From assembly GCA_047967505.1 (NCBI GenBank), contig CM106538.1: a stretch of 64,000 nt of DNA; one strand, 5' to 3'. Positions 23,856-35,912 of this stretch are shown here, in pieces (position 1 is the stretch's first letter; the number at the start of each line of letters is the position of its first letter). Origin of the DNA: Dipteris shenzhenensis (lineage: Eukaryota; Polypodiophyta; Polypodiopsida; Gleicheniales). Both the position numbers and the translations under genes were made by a program. The notes beneath the pieces were generated by a model that did not search any database, had not been told where the DNA came from, and worked only from the letters and a program-made list of their open reading frames with translations.

Positions 23856-24119
23856 TGTTAGAACATGAAGTCAAGTTGAGTATGTTTTAGTGTGTTCTAC
23901 TAGGAGTTCTAGTAGAGTCTTGTGTGTGAGTGTCACATGTCATATTGGGAGATATCCCATATACACTTTGGTATTCTAGTGTGCATCTATCCTATATATG
24001 ATTGTACTTGTGTGTCACATCAACACACATCAAGGAGTCTACATCAAGCTTATCAATGTGAGTCTCATTTCCATCAACACACATCAAGGAGTCTACATCA
24101 AGCTTATCAATGTGAGTCC
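23856..24119 (+). repeat. Outer element 3' LTR, distal end rearranged
   Basis: It starts TGTTAGAACATGAAG after a GGGGG polypurine tract and follows the 5' LTR through GTGAGTC. Then about 48 bases (CATCAACACACATCAAGGAG onward) are repeated in tandem at 24018-24066 and 24072-24119, and the remaining LTR end is missing. Confidence 0.82.
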
Positions 24120-27055
24120 CTGCCACCACTGATAGCAAAAATAAACTACTCCTAAGTGCTCCTCTCTGTAGCAACTATCATCTCTACAAAAGAGGCTCAA
24201 TCTACGTTGTTGAATTCACCTCCAACAAACCAAGAGTCAAACCTCTCAGAGGCACTCTATGAGCTGCCACCAAAAGAAAGACTGTGCAACCTGCAAGCGG
24301 GTGCATACACATTTAGGATGCCAATTCGGGCCTGAACATGTCTAAATACCCATCCACACTGCACGACCTAGTATGAGCTCCCCCTGAGCAAATAACTTGA
24401 GGCCACTGCTTGAGAGGTTAAAATGGATAATCTGTCACTGCTACTGACTACAAGGGACCAAACCTCTGGGGCCCTCCTTGGGAGGAGGTGGTGTCGACGT
24501 GTGATATATGATGGTGAGAACATATGTTCCTGAATCAAGAGGAAGTCAACTAGATGACCTACCAATGCCCACTGCAATTCTTGGTGAAGAATGAGTTATT
24601 GTTGCTGACTACGCACATGGTCGTGAAGCTCATGCACGTTCTACCTCACTAAAGTCAAGCTCATGAGGATGGGACAGTAGAAAACAAGGATCATCTGTGC
24701 CTGCTCCAGGAAACCAAATCTTTGAAATTTTGAAGGAAGTTTGGAGGGTGAGTAATCTCTATCCATGCGCCGTCAAACCAAGGTCGTCACTAGCTCAATC
24801 CCTACCTTCCATGCCCATTACATCATGAAAGAAACATCTACACCAAATATCTGGGCACATTGGTGGAGCTTTCAATTATGAGGTTAGGCGAGTACAACCT
24901 TGGGTGGCAAACAAATCACTTCTAATGCTAAGCTTGATCTTGGCCTCCCTAGAGAGAAGCCAAGCTAAAATTGCGATGTGATCTCCATCTAATGCCAAGC
25001 TAGCTTGGACCCAATCCCTAATCTGTCTCCTCAAGGGAGTGAGGTTAACTATCCTACCCACGAATGCCCTGTCCTGTAGAAGGTTCACTCCCTATTATAC
25101 ATGTTGCTTATCTGCTAATGATAGAAGGACTTTGATGGCTAGGTGAGTCGAGAGTGCTACCATAGAGCCCCTTTTGCCAAACCAAAGGTCGCCACCAAGA
25201 GTCCCAATCACTAGAAATGAGAAATAAAACTACACATCCCACTAGAATAAGAAGGCACAGGAAGAAAGGAGAAGAAAGAGTGGGAAGCCTCTAACTAGGG
25301 ACAGCAAGTGCTCATCCCTAGAAAGAGAAAAAGAAAGTGCCCACAAAGAGAGAAGTCCGCCAGGAAGCAAAAGGAGAAACACTTGTTGAATCTTTGTATG
25401 GAAATGTGAAGGCTTGATCGACTCAGTGTAGGGAAGTTTGTGTTGAAGAGGAGTAATAGCCTGAAAGTTCTTCCACAAGCTAGCTACCAACCTTGGAAAA
25501 TCAATGGAAGTGTGCATTGGAAAGCTGCCTAGGAAAAGAGTGAGCCATCAACTATCTCGTGAAGCATACAACAAACTGGGAGCTACCTTTACTTAGGTTA
25601 GTGGACTCGGAGACCTTGGAGTGATGATCGTTGTTGGCTGGTCATGTTGGGCGAGCCTTGAGCACCACGGACTGGTTGTTATCCTCTATTGAGTGTGCCA
25701 AGAAGCCTCCAAATTGCTCGAATCAGTAGTGCTTGTTGAAATCCCACGAGGGGCTAGTAGCTACTGGGCTGCAAAGTGGCAATGCCACACTACAAGGGGG
25801 GGTCATAGATCAATGCACCCTTGCCTTGCCATCAAATAGAGTTAGACAAAGGCATATAACAACAATTGTGTGGTTTCTTTGTAAAGTATACTATGTCTCT
25901 CTCTCTGAAAAAGTAGAGATGGCTATAAAGGTCCTCCTCCAAGTCCTTTGGACAATAAGGAACCAACCTTTGTATTTGGACACTAGTATTGTAGTTCACT
26001 CCTAACAAGACGAGGTCTACAACAAAACCTCTATCTTTGTGTGATTTAGAGTGCCACTCTTTTTAGGGCTAGGGGTAGGCCTTAGGGTAGAGAAACAATA
26101 ATTCAATAATTCTTGAGTAATCCTCAAGCCTATGTCCAGATGGACTTGGTAGAAAAATTGTCTGGCACCCTAGTGATACTTCCCAAAAAGTGGAAAAGTC
26201 TTCAAATTCCATCAAGATGTGTATGGAATTCTCCCTAACTCTTATTTTCTATGTGGGCTATGAAGCCACTTGTTTGAAACTACCCTCCAAAGAAAGGCAA
26301 GCCAAAATTTGCTCAAGAGCCAATAGCCCTACTCAAAGATCCAAAAGGAAAAAAATGAGCTGAAGAATAGAATAGAACTAAGCAAGATAAAGATGTTGAG
26401 CAAAAGTGCAAAAGTGCAAGAACCTAGAGAGGTGAACAACAAGGAAAAAGAGGCTCTCTTGATACTATCAATAAATGTTTTTAAGGCACTTCTAGACCAA
26501 GAAACTTATGATTGGATTCATAAATAAAGAAATCTCAAACAACACAGAAATGCAACCAATTTTCTCTAAAGATTCTGAGGATGAGTCAAAAGGATGCAAT
26601 GCTGACTGAGCTTCTTGTGAAGGGGACTCAAAATAGAAAATTCCTCATCCAGCTCAAGCGCAAACATGGTTTGTAGTTCAGACAAAAGCCCTAGCAACAA
26701 TACAAAATGAGAGAAGAATTTCAAACATTGAGTCTATACAACAATTGAGAAGCCCAATACCAAAGCAAAGAAGGGAAAAAACACAAATGGGAAGCAAACC
26801 TTTATCTTACCTCACCCTAAATGAATGTGGACTAACTAGTCCCTCAAAGGAATAGGACCTTTTCCCATTGGATAAGAACTAACTCTTTTTACCCTACATT
26901 TCTGTCTCTTGAGGAAGTGAAATTTATAGATTCGACTCTTATTAAAAGACTAAAATCAGTGGAGAAAAGAAGAGAATGGTTTTACAGCTCATGAAAAAGG
27001 CAAAGGATGTACTGCAATAGAGGTACTTTCTTATTTTAAGTAGGGATTTTTCAGA
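24120..27055. other. Long stretch without recognised genes
   Basis: Only short frames are present (for example 25242-25517 -, 25733-26005 +), with no domain I recognise. Sequence composition is ordinary and no element ends were found. Confidence 0.5.
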
Positions 27056-27059
27056 GCCT

Positions 27060-27830
27060 GGAATGATTAAAAAGCTGGATGGGTTGTGTTAAGGATATTC
27101 ATTTTACTATTGTCTTAGCATATGCTCCTATTAGTAGGTTACAAATGTGGAAGTCTTTCAATATGGTAGAGGATAGAACTAAAAGATGGAGAAGTAAAGG
27201 TCTCTACTATTAGAGGGAATGAGCTTTATTCCTAGGATAATATAAGGAAGCTAACAATTTGGTAGATATGATCGCAATTTGATAGCTTCAATATGGTAGA
27301 GGATAGATCTAACAGATGGAGAAGCAAAAGGTCTACTATTAGAGGAATGAGCTTCATTCCTATGATAATATAAAGGAAGCTCACAATTTGATAGATACAA
27401 TCACTCTTGGCCAATTCGCCCGGTGTAACAGATAGATTGGTGATTCATAGAAGAGGGGTAGAGTTTATCTATCTCAAGATTTAATCTCCAAGGCAATTAG
27501 CATTTCTACTTCAACTTTCTATTTCCTAACATTGTCTAACCATAAACTAGGAAAGCTAGCTTCATCATGGTTCAAGGCTAATCCTAAACTCATCCTTTTC
27601 CAAACCATTTAAAGTATTTTGATTCAGTATACCTCCTTGGAGGGAATTTGTCTCTGAATGACAGGATTATGATTGGATATATCTACTGAAGTTAATCCAA
27701 AAATATATTTATGTTTAAAGAGACTTGTTATAGAGGCCTAGCATGAAGCATTGAGACTACCTAGAATCTTCTCATAAGAACAAGGAAAAATAGGCTAAAA
27801 TAAGAGAAAGAAGAATGGATGCTATTTTTT
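27060..27830 (+). pseudogene. LINE endonuclease-region remnant
   Basis: The + strand around 27100-27165 reads FTIVLAYAPISRLQMWKSF, similar to the catalytic-domain block of L1-type apurinic endonucleases. About 27520-27600 reads LSNHKLGKLASSWFKANP, resembling the end of that domain. Frames are broken by stops, and a segment of about 125 bases is duplicated in tandem (27163-27288 and 27291-27413). An intact protein would nick target DNA for LINE insertion. It is on the opposite strand to the LINE at 17200-19450 and too far away to be the same copy. Confidence 0.5.
27163..27413. repeat. Tandem duplication of about 125 bp
   Basis: TAGAGGATAGAACTAAAAGA (27167) and TAGAGGATAGATCTAACAGA (27295) begin two diverged copies that run through GGAATGAGCTT and ATAATATAAGGAAGC. 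Confidence 0.8.
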
Positions 27831-27937
27831 TGAAAAATTAAGGGTTAGGAACTCGAGCAAAGTAGCATTCATGCTCGAGGTGTTAACCACTACTAAAAAA
27901 GAGGTGAGGATCAAGGAACTGAAGTAACATGGTAGAG

Positions 27938-27964
27938 AGAGAGAGAGAGAGTGAGAGAGAGAGG
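27938..27964. repeat. Short GA microsatellite
   Basis: GAGAGA repeats with one GTGA interruption. Confidence 0.8.
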
Positions 27965-28327
27965 GTAGGCTGGGGAAAGATAATACTCAATTGGAAAGAT
28001 AATGAAAGTGCCTTAGTTTACCAGAATTTTGGGTAGCCTACGGTCAAGGATACATCTAGTCTCATAGTTTCTCATGCCATCTCATGGTGGTCAAGGATAA
28101 ATCTATGGCTAGGTTCTCATGCTAGCAAGGGTTTCCTTGGGTGTAAGGTAAACAGAAAGGGATACAAACAGACCTTCCAATGGTTATCTCCCCTACATGT
28201 ACATGCACACAATGTCTGTAGGAGGTACCATGGAACAAAACATACACATGGCCTACATCATAAGGTGACCAGAGGTGTTTACAAAACATACAACACACAA
28301 TAATTTATTTTCATTCATTTTGGAGGA

Positions 28328-28789
28328 CTATCCAGGCTGAGTACCTTGACATAAAAAGAGAGATCTGGAGCATACATAGAGATGTTTAAAATGCATAATC
28401 TTCATGGGATGCCTCATCTTGTGGAGGCAAAATATCCATGTCAAAAGGCAAGGTCTTACCACATGGGTAGTGTCTAGTGCCTTATAAGATGGTACTATGA
28501 TAGAACAAGTGGATCTGAAAGTCATATCCTTCAAGAGAACAATTATCTTGTCATCTCCATAGTTGTGTAGAGAAGCATATATTAGGTATCTGACCTTCAT
28601 CTTTTTCTTGTACTTGGAGTCAAATAAAAGTGCCATGAGAGGGTAGATCTCTGTAGTTGCTTCCTTTTTGGCAACCATTGTTTTGGCAATCTTCAACAAG
28701 GAAGTCAGGTTGGCATTTTCATCCTTTGTAGCATAACAAGACATTGCTTTATGTTTTGGCTTTTCACATATTTTGCATAAGCAAGCCAT
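28328..28789 (-). CDS. Unrecognised reading frame, 153 codons
   Basis: This is an uninterrupted - strand frame from ATG at 28789 to the stop at 28328. It begins with a Cys-rich segment (CLCKICEKPKHKAMSCYA, C-x2-C then H and C), followed by a Lys-rich middle and a segment EIYPLMALLFDSKYKKKMKV. I do not recognise the family. The C-x2-C...H...C arrangement hints at a zinc-binding end, as in Gag proteins, but no other element part flanks it. An LTR of a - strand element lies about 860 bases upstream, so it could be a piece of that element. It may not be expressed. Confidence 0.3.
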   Translation of the reverse strand: MACLCKICEKPKHKAMSCYATKDENANLTSLLKIAKTMVAKKEATTEIYPLMALLFDSKYKKKMKVRYLIYASLHNYGDDKIIVLLKDMTFRSTCSIIVPSYKALDTTHVVRPCLLTWIFCLHKMRHPMKIMHFKHLYVCSRSLFLCQGTQPG

Positions 28790-29222
28790 GAGAGGCTCTA
28801 ACCCAAGTATTGGGTAGTATCTTCTCTCTTACAGGGCTTAGAATAACAACTGAAATGCTTCAAAATATAAGCATTTAATGTAACAAAATTCTTGTGACCA
28901 AATTTCAAACAATGATGCTTTCACTTACATGCTTCATAGAAGTGGCTAAAATGAATACTTTCCAGTCAAAACCAGGTCTAGCAATTCAAAACAAAACTGA
29001 AGCAACACTTGTAGTGAAGTTATTGTAAACTTCAAAAGACCAGAAATGCTAGAGTAGCATTTTATGTAGCATCATTTTTAAAAGTATGTCAAAACTGTCA
29101 AAACTAGAGAGCGAACTAATAGGGCTCATATCACACTCTTCAAAGCAAAAGAAAGGGGGCTTTCTAAGGCAAAAGAAAGCTGGTATACCACAGTAGATCC
29201 TCTGGGAAGAAGAGGCGAAAAT

Positions 29223-29519
29223 ATGCGTCAGGTCGCCTTCACCTTCTTAAACAAAGTCGACTGGTTTTTCTCTGTTTTCTCCTTCAATATGCAGCCATTG
29301 CTGCTCAGATTTCAGCACAAGGTAGCTCTAGGTATGGAGAAGCTTGCGCTGGAAGGAATTAGGAAAAGGCAGAGCAGGCGCAGAGAACTTGCAGCAGAGA
29401 ACTTCGACGATTTTCCTGCAATGGCGACGAGCAGCGTGTTTTATTCCTTAATTCCTTCCAGCCCAAAACTCGCCCCAACAAGAGGGATCTCCAGCAGAAA
29501 GGGCGTGGGAAATGGGTGA
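29223..29519 (+). CDS. Possible captured first exon with transit-like peptide
   Basis: A + frame of 98 codons. From an internal ATG at 29419 it reads MATSSVFYSLIPSSPKLA and continues Ser/Arg-rich and acid-free for about 30 residues, as plastid transit peptides do. The frame stops at 29517, but a GTGAGA splice-donor-like sequence starts at 29516, so this could be a first exon followed by an intron. No second exon was found. A - strand LTR with primer site lies 120-430 bases downstream. It may be a host gene start broken by that element, a captured gene piece, or chance. Confidence 0.3.
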   Translation: MRQVAFTFLNKVDWFFSVFSFNMQPLLLRFQHKVALGMEKLALEGIRKRQSRRRELAAENFDDFPAMATSSVFYSLIPSSPKLAPTRGISSRKGVGNG

Positions 29520-29634
29520 GAATCAGAGGAGAACAAGCTCAAGCAAATTTTTGGAAGAAGAGGGAGAGATGGTGAAGAAGAAGAAGAGGAAGAAGATGAT
29601 GATGTGGCAAAAATGGGCTCAAGGGGGATCAAAT

Positions 29635-29647
29635 GGCTCTGATACCA
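29635..29647 (-). other. Primer binding site of a - strand LTR element
   Basis: GGCTCTGATACCA is the reverse complement of TGGTATCAGAGCC and directly abuts the LTR at 29648. Confidence 0.85.
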
Positions 29648-29936
29648 TGTTGGAATACTGAAAGGAAAGAGTAGAGTTGACACAAAATCAGAATACTTGC
29701 ATATAGAATGAAGAAGAAAGAGGTCCTTAAGTAGGCACCTCATACAAGGTCACTGACATCACTGATGACCTCAAAGCTCCACAATCATCTCCTCAATCTG
29801 CTCCTAGATTCACTCAATCATCCTATGTGGCTTTTCCACCACCTAACTGTGCTTATGGTCACCTAACTGTGCCTCTAGCACTCACACATAGAAACATAAG
29901 GTGTGCCTGAGGCATACACCCTGAGATATCCCAACA
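29648..29936 (-). repeat. LTR (5' LTR of a - strand element), 289 bp
   Basis: It starts TGTTGG and ends CCAACA, a perfect 6-bp terminal inverted repeat with TG...CA ends. The primer site next to its left end shows the element is oriented leftward. No partner LTR or pol was found to the left, so the copy is truncated or its partner has diverged. Confidence 0.82.
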
Positions 29937-30086
29937 CATGCAAGGAGGAGTTTGAGAAGCAGTCGCTCATATGGCACTCGGAGGTAAAGGATTCGAAGAG
30001 ATGCATGTTAGGTCAGTGGATTCACATTGGATGGGCACAGTGGGACAATGGACTAGCCAGATCCTTGCAAGGCTTGGAGGCGACTT

Positions 30087-30447
30087 CCTAGCCTACAATG
30101 AGCCTTCGAGTCCCACCCTGTAAAACTGACAATGGTTAGGATCCAAGAGACTCCTAAAAGAAGCGTATCCTGAGATGTACCCTCAGTTCGTGAGAACTGT
30201 CCTAACTAGCAGTGCAAGATCCAACAACTTTGTAATCCCTCCCACCATGAATGGTGGAGATTGGGGTAGTGGTCCTTGATTTGTGGGGGGAGGGATTATG
30301 GAGTTCTTAGACCCCGCATTGCTGGTTAGTATAGTTCTCGTGGACCGGGGTACCTCTCAGGATACGCTTCTTTCCAGAATCTCTTGGATCCTACCAGTGT
30401 CAATTTTATAGTGTGGGATTCTAAGGCTCATTGTAGGTACATACAAA
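30087..30447. repeat. Snap-back inverted repeat
   Basis: Arm 1 (about 30087-30225) and arm 2 (about 30312-30447) are reverse complements with roughly 80 percent agreement by eye, separated by about 86 bases. Matching blocks include CCTACAATGAGCCTT against AAGGCTCATTGTAGG, GGATCCAAGAG against CTCTTGGATCC, and GAAGCGTATCCTGAG against CTCAGGATACGCTTC. Confidence 0.88.
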
Positions 30448-30449
30448 GC

Positions 30450-32870
30450 TAGATGATGAGACAGAGGTGTCCCTGGAGGGTCTGGGTGGGAAGGGTTAGG
30501 ATAGTAGACCACTTGGGTAGGACTTGGCACATAAACCCCACCATAGTCTTATGGACCCTGAGGGAGCAATGTGGCACCTTTGGGAGGGCACACCCCTATG
30601 TGATAACCAGTGGGATCCTGGAGAGTGGTTTTGGCCAGCCTTTGTAGGGCAATCGGGGTCTCCTCCCTTACATGACTCGCATTGGGCACCACTTACAGCT
30701 TGAGGTAGTAGCATGAACCCCCTCGAGGGAATGACATTGATTAGGCTTGCACCCACACAAGATTTCCTACTTTTTCTGGCTAATGGCTCACTAGGGTCTG
30801 CCCATCATCGGGGACTAGTTGGAGTAAATGCAGGTAGATGGTAGGTGTATCTGTTGCACGGAAGGAGTTTAGGAGACGATCCCTCACTCCCTATGGGGAT
30901 GCCCGGTCCCATAGCAGATATAGTTGGCTTCCCTTAGTATTGTGGCTAGTACACAGAGCATGATGAGGGATTTGACTTGGGGGATGGCAGCCTAGCTCAT
31001 AGAGGGAGGACACGCTTTCTCGATTGATTCAGTCTCAAGGGCATGCAGGATACATGGACAACAAGTCTCTCAGACAGAGATCTACAGTGCATCTCTACCC
31101 TCATGGTCACTCCGCTGAGTCTACCAGAGGATAATGTTTGGGAGAGAGTGTCCAACATTACTGCTCGAAACATTTGGGTCGGCTCGGTGTAGTCGGGTGA
31201 TGGGAGGTCGATTGGTCTCCCCGATAGCTACCTTAGTTTTGCAATTTGGCAGGACACCATTTTTAATTTGCTTGCCATTTGGGAGCACGATACTCCAGGT
31301 TCGATGACCGTTAAAGGCAGGAGCATTTCTACAAGGCCTGGCCTGTAGGAATCTTTTACACCCTTTTTGCGAGGGGTATTCATGGGATGTATAGACCACC
31401 ACCGTGGTTGCTAGCTCCTATTTCGGTGTCCCTCGTAGCAGCAGTGAGCTAGAGATCTAGAAGTAGGCAGGCTGTCCTATAGTTGGCAACCTGTCTCTTT
31501 TGTATTTACCATATACACCTCCTTTCGAAAGCTGCTTTGTACGGTGTTTTCAAGCATTAATAGACATTTCTCTTCTTTGGGGGGAAAAAAAGAGGATCAT
31601 CATGCTCTTAACCATGGATATTAGGGATCTCCTAACCTTTAAAGGAGAAGAACAACAAGGCCAAGATGTAGCACATACAACATCACATGAGAAAGGAGAA
31701 CTCATAGAGCACAGAAGTCAACAAGTGCCTATATGGAGATGATTTGACCCATTACATCAAGCAAAAAGCACAGTGAACACAATTGGTCCCCTTACATGAA
31801 AAGTTTCTCAAATTGTATGAATTGTGTGGACAATGACCAGGGCAACTCTTGTAGTGCCTAAAATCTATGCTTTGAAGGCCAAGGATGTGACCAAGACATA
31901 ATATGCTACAAGGGTCTGACCAAAGACTTGGTGGACTTCCACTAGTTCGAAGAATAGTCCTTTGATATTGGGGTTGAAGCATTAGGGATAACTTCAAAAT
32001 AAACAAGAAGAGCTTAGATATTTGCCAAAGGAATATTCCTCGATATAGGTGTTAATCCAGATAGAGTGGGACACCATATGTGTCAGGAATGGGTTGTGGG
32101 TATGGTGCCAAAGAAGATAGTTGAAGCTTTAGTGGTGAAGCTTAGGTCTACTCAATATTACATGATTCAAATGATGGTGGTGTAAACCTAGAGCCAAAAA
32201 AGGGCAACTATGGACAACTATGGAGATGCTGGCTATAGGAAGCCAAGCACCTTCAACACATGAGTAGGATGATGGACCTTCACTCTAAGTCACGAAAATC
32301 GCTTGTTTGTTGTGTAAGATATACTTTACACCATTGTGAACATAAACCTTGCGATTTAAAGTTAGGAATTGGGTTGCCAAGAATATTCAAGTCAGAACAC
32401 ATCTATTAATTAATCCACAAATTTATAAATCAATCTACAAACTAATAGTTTTTAAATTGGGTTCATCCTTCATGGAAATTCACAAAGGAGAATCCAATTC
32501 TTCACCATAGCACTACCTCTAATAAGAGCTTGTTCAATTCTTCACCATAGCACTACCTCTAATAAGAGCTTGTTCACATGATCAGGCTGGTTACAAACCT
32601 TTGATTTTCTTTAGGCAACTTGACCGCTGTAAATGCGTACCTACAGCTGGTAGTTCACTGACCAGAGAGACAAGTTCTAAGGGTTGCAGAGGATAGTGTC
32701 CAGTAGTCACCCGTATCATGATGAGAGTTGGTTGCCGTTTGAGCCCGAGCTCAGGAGGACGGGTCCAAAAGACGTAGCGTTCATGTGTTTGGGCACACTC
32801 ACGCACCGAGGGGCACCAGTGGGCAGACACACCCAACCACATACTAGTGGAGCTAAAAGTTGGGCGGCCT
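30450..32870. other. Region upstream of PRP38, no recognised gene
   Basis: 30450-31450 is noticeably more GC-rich than most of the window but has no convincing frame. A 40-bp tandem duplication (TTCACCATAGCACTACCTCT at 32501 and 32541) lies about 400 bases before PRP38. Confidence 0.55.
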
Positions 32871-32945
32871 ATTTAATTTAAGACCTTGCTAGGGTTCTGA
32901 TGTATAAGAAAGGTGGTGATCCAAATTAGGGCTTTCAATCTTCCC
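32870..32945 (+). promoter_or_regulatory. Possible PRP38 core promoter and 5' leader
   Basis: A TATTTAATTTA TATA-like box lies at 32870-32880, about 65-75 bases before the ATG. Two AGGGTT/AGGGCT-type elements (32891, 32931) resemble the telo-box found near housekeeping genes in plants. The transcription start is not known, and the distance is short for a full leader. Confidence 0.35.
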
Positions 32946-33075
32946 ATGGCGAATCGCACCGATCCTGCAGCGCGTAGTGTCCATGGCACCAATCCGCAGA
33001 ACCTAGTCGAGAAGATCCTCCGCTCCAAAATTTATCAGAACACGTACTGGAAAGAGCAATGCTTTGGCCTTACAG
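32946..33075 (+). CDS. PRP38: PRP38 exon 1
   Basis: ATG with C at -3 (TTCCCATGG; G at +4). It encodes residues 1-43 plus one base and ends ACAG before GTAACT. The start is supported by the conserved MANRTDP beginning of plant PRP38. Confidence 0.93.
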
Positions 33076-34842
33076 GTAACTTCCCTGTCCCGCGTTCGTT
33101 GTCACTACACTATCCGCGCTAAGATTTTCGATCTGTGAATATCACCACGCTCATCTTGCTCCCGGTACACTAGAATTCTACTAGAAGGTCGCCCAGTGCG
33201 CTGCATTTCTTTAAGCTCAGCGGTTGGAATGGCTTGTCTCAGCTGAAACTTTGGTCGATAAGGCGATGGAGCTTGACCATTTTGGGGGCACTTTTGGTGG
33301 TAACAGAAAAGCGACTCCTTTTATGTGTCTGACATTGAAGATGCTTCAGATCCAGCCGGAAAAGGAGATAGTAGTGGAGTTCATAAAAAACGAGGAGTAC
33401 AAGTAAGTGGACACCACGCTTCCAGCAATGTCCTGGTTGTTTGTCAACGTCAAGTGTTCTACTCTTTTTTTTGGGGGTTTAGTTTTCATTTGGGAAACAA
33501 TTGGTGCAGGTATGTGCGGATATTAGGGGCATTTTATCTCAGATTGGTCGGGAAACCTACAGATGTGTATCAATACTTGGAACCGTTGTACAATGATTAT
33601 AGAAAAATTCGAAGAAAGATTGCGGATGGAAGTACGTATTTTCATGAAATATTATCTATAGTTATATAGGATTGCTGCCAATTTGTGAATTGGACTGAGT
33701 TTTTGTGAGATGCTGAGTTATTGAATGTACTGAATTTGCAGGTTACACTCTGAACCATGTGGATGAGTTTATCGATGAGTTACTGACCCAGGAGTATAGC
33801 TGTGACATTACTCTACCCCGAGTACCTAAAAGGTATTTGATGTGTTGCTATGGCTTCTTTCTGTTGATACAAAACTCAGGCCGATTCAAAATGCAAAAGA
33901 GAATAAGAAGGATGGAATCGCTTTTGTTTTGCAATGGCGTTTTATTGCCCAGCCTTAACGATAATCATTGTTTATCTTTCAGTTGTTGATAAAGGAAGTA
34001 GTTTTTCTTTGCATCTCTCATCCACTTTAGCTGGCGTATCTTCTTTGTCAATTTCTTCTTCTCAAGAGAATCTTGCAACTTAGTTTATCTTACACTTGCA
34101 ATCTGGCCATTTTTTGGCCAATCAGGCAAGTTGGTTTGATTGCCATGTTGCAGTTCAACATGCTACACTTTCCCTCAGCTTCTCAGTTCAACATGTTAAA
34201 CTCTTTTCAATTACAATGCAGTTGCATTTCTCTTACCCGTTGAAAGGTTGTTTGTGTACATGAATATTTGGAGGCCTTTCATGGCATGATGTGTCTTAGT
34301 ACTAGAGAAGATGATGGTTTTGGCATTAGTGTGCTTCTTTATTGGTCAAAACTATTATTGTAGAGGCTTCATGTTTTGTTCTATAGGTCCGTATATTGTA
34401 TCTTGGCATCTTTTTTGTCCTTATGGTGTGCGCGAGAAACCACTTGCTAGGGTTTTAGTCTCTTCGACTAGTGTGCATAAGTCAAATGCACCAATACACA
34501 TGTATTGACTCACTGTTCTAGAGTAGTGGAGGGTTGAGTGAATGCTTGTGAATGTCGCAAAGCTATTAAAATGGACCAAAGGATGTTATGTGGCACTCAT
34601 CCCCTTGGTCCATGGTGGACATGTGAAAATATGTTGCTTCTTGTGGAATGTTGTCGATAAGAGAGTTAAATAGAGTATGCATGTGCTTTTAGCTTCAAGA
34701 GAGTTAAATAGAGTATGCATGTGCTTCTAAGTTAGGAATGTAATTTTGCATCTTTGTAGGAAGCGGTACATAAGTGTAAGTGCTTCTTTTAGTTGCCAAC
34801 TAATCCATTTATTCTGTAAGTACTTTCTTTCATTCATACATT

Positions 34843-34904
<62 letters not shown>

Positions 34905-35855
34905 CTGTTTTTAATTGATGTATTTTGTTTGCCCAAGAGACTCCCGGGTCTTTAGAAACCTAGTATAGTTGCTTATGCTTGGGCACTAATGGTGACGTAA
35001 GCGTTGCTTTGCTTGCTAAGTATGTCTACCTTTTGTCTTCATTTTTTCTTTTTGTTACCTCATTTTTCTTCTCTTTCGTTTTCTCTTTGATTTTTGTTGT
35101 AAAATGTTGGACTTTAGAACAACAAAAATCTGAATTTGTGCGATTGGATATATTCTAGTCTTACAAAGGTAGGTGTGTGTGTGTATTCCTATTCTTCCCA
35201 TCATAAGGCTTATTAGTGATGAGATTTCATTTTCTAATGCTTGGTATTGTACAGTTGTGACTATATAATTGATTGACTTGTTGAAGCAGGTGGACCTTGG
35301 AAGGGGCTGCTTTGTTAGAGCCTCGACGTAGTGCATTGGAGGATGACTTTGAAGAAGATGAAGAAAAGGAGGAGGAAGAACAACCTTTAGGAGCGTTAGA
35401 TAACTTGGATTTGGATAAGGTAATTTATTTTACTTGTTTAAGGTTGGAAAGTAAGTAAATCTTTTTTAATGAGATATGCAGATAGTGGTGTTATTTAAAA
35501 GTGGTTGGATTTCGATGTGGATGATTCTAAAATAATAATTTGTGATTTTGATTAGAAAACACTTGTGTGAATACAGGACCGCAGAAGGAGAAGCCCTTTG
35601 AAGGAGAGGGATAGAGACAAGGATAGAGGTCGTGATAGTCATCGAGATTACAGGTCACATGTTGCCTTGCACTCATGCTAGTGGTTTGTTTATATAAAAG
35701 TGGTGCTGCCAACATAATGCAGATTATTAATAAGTCTATAACATATATTTGTAATGCTATAGAATCTTTAAATGAACAATTTGATTCGGGCATCAAACTA
35801 TTGTATGTTTGTGTCATTAAGTGGCTAACGGGTACATGTTTCACCACATGTGTGC

Positions 35856-35912
<57 letters not shown>

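Larger units (their letters stand above)
19473..24119 (+). mobile_element. Copia-type LTR element reduced to LTRs and a gag scrap (host of a nested insertion)
   Basis: The 5' LTR is split: 19473-19648 and 22924-23066. The 3' LTR is 23856 to about 24119. Between them lie a primer site (23069), a CT-rich leader, a decayed copia gag (about 23470-23660) and a GGGGGG polypurine tract. There is no pol, so the element depends on others or is a deletion derivative. Its 5' LTR was broken by a second complete element. The first few LTR bases are altered in the left copy and the distal part of the right LTR is missing. Confidence 0.85.

Noticed and set aside
32684-32881. A + frame of 65 codons just upstream of PRP38
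   Set aside because: It has no domain, overlaps the likely promoter and ends before the conserved PRP38 start.
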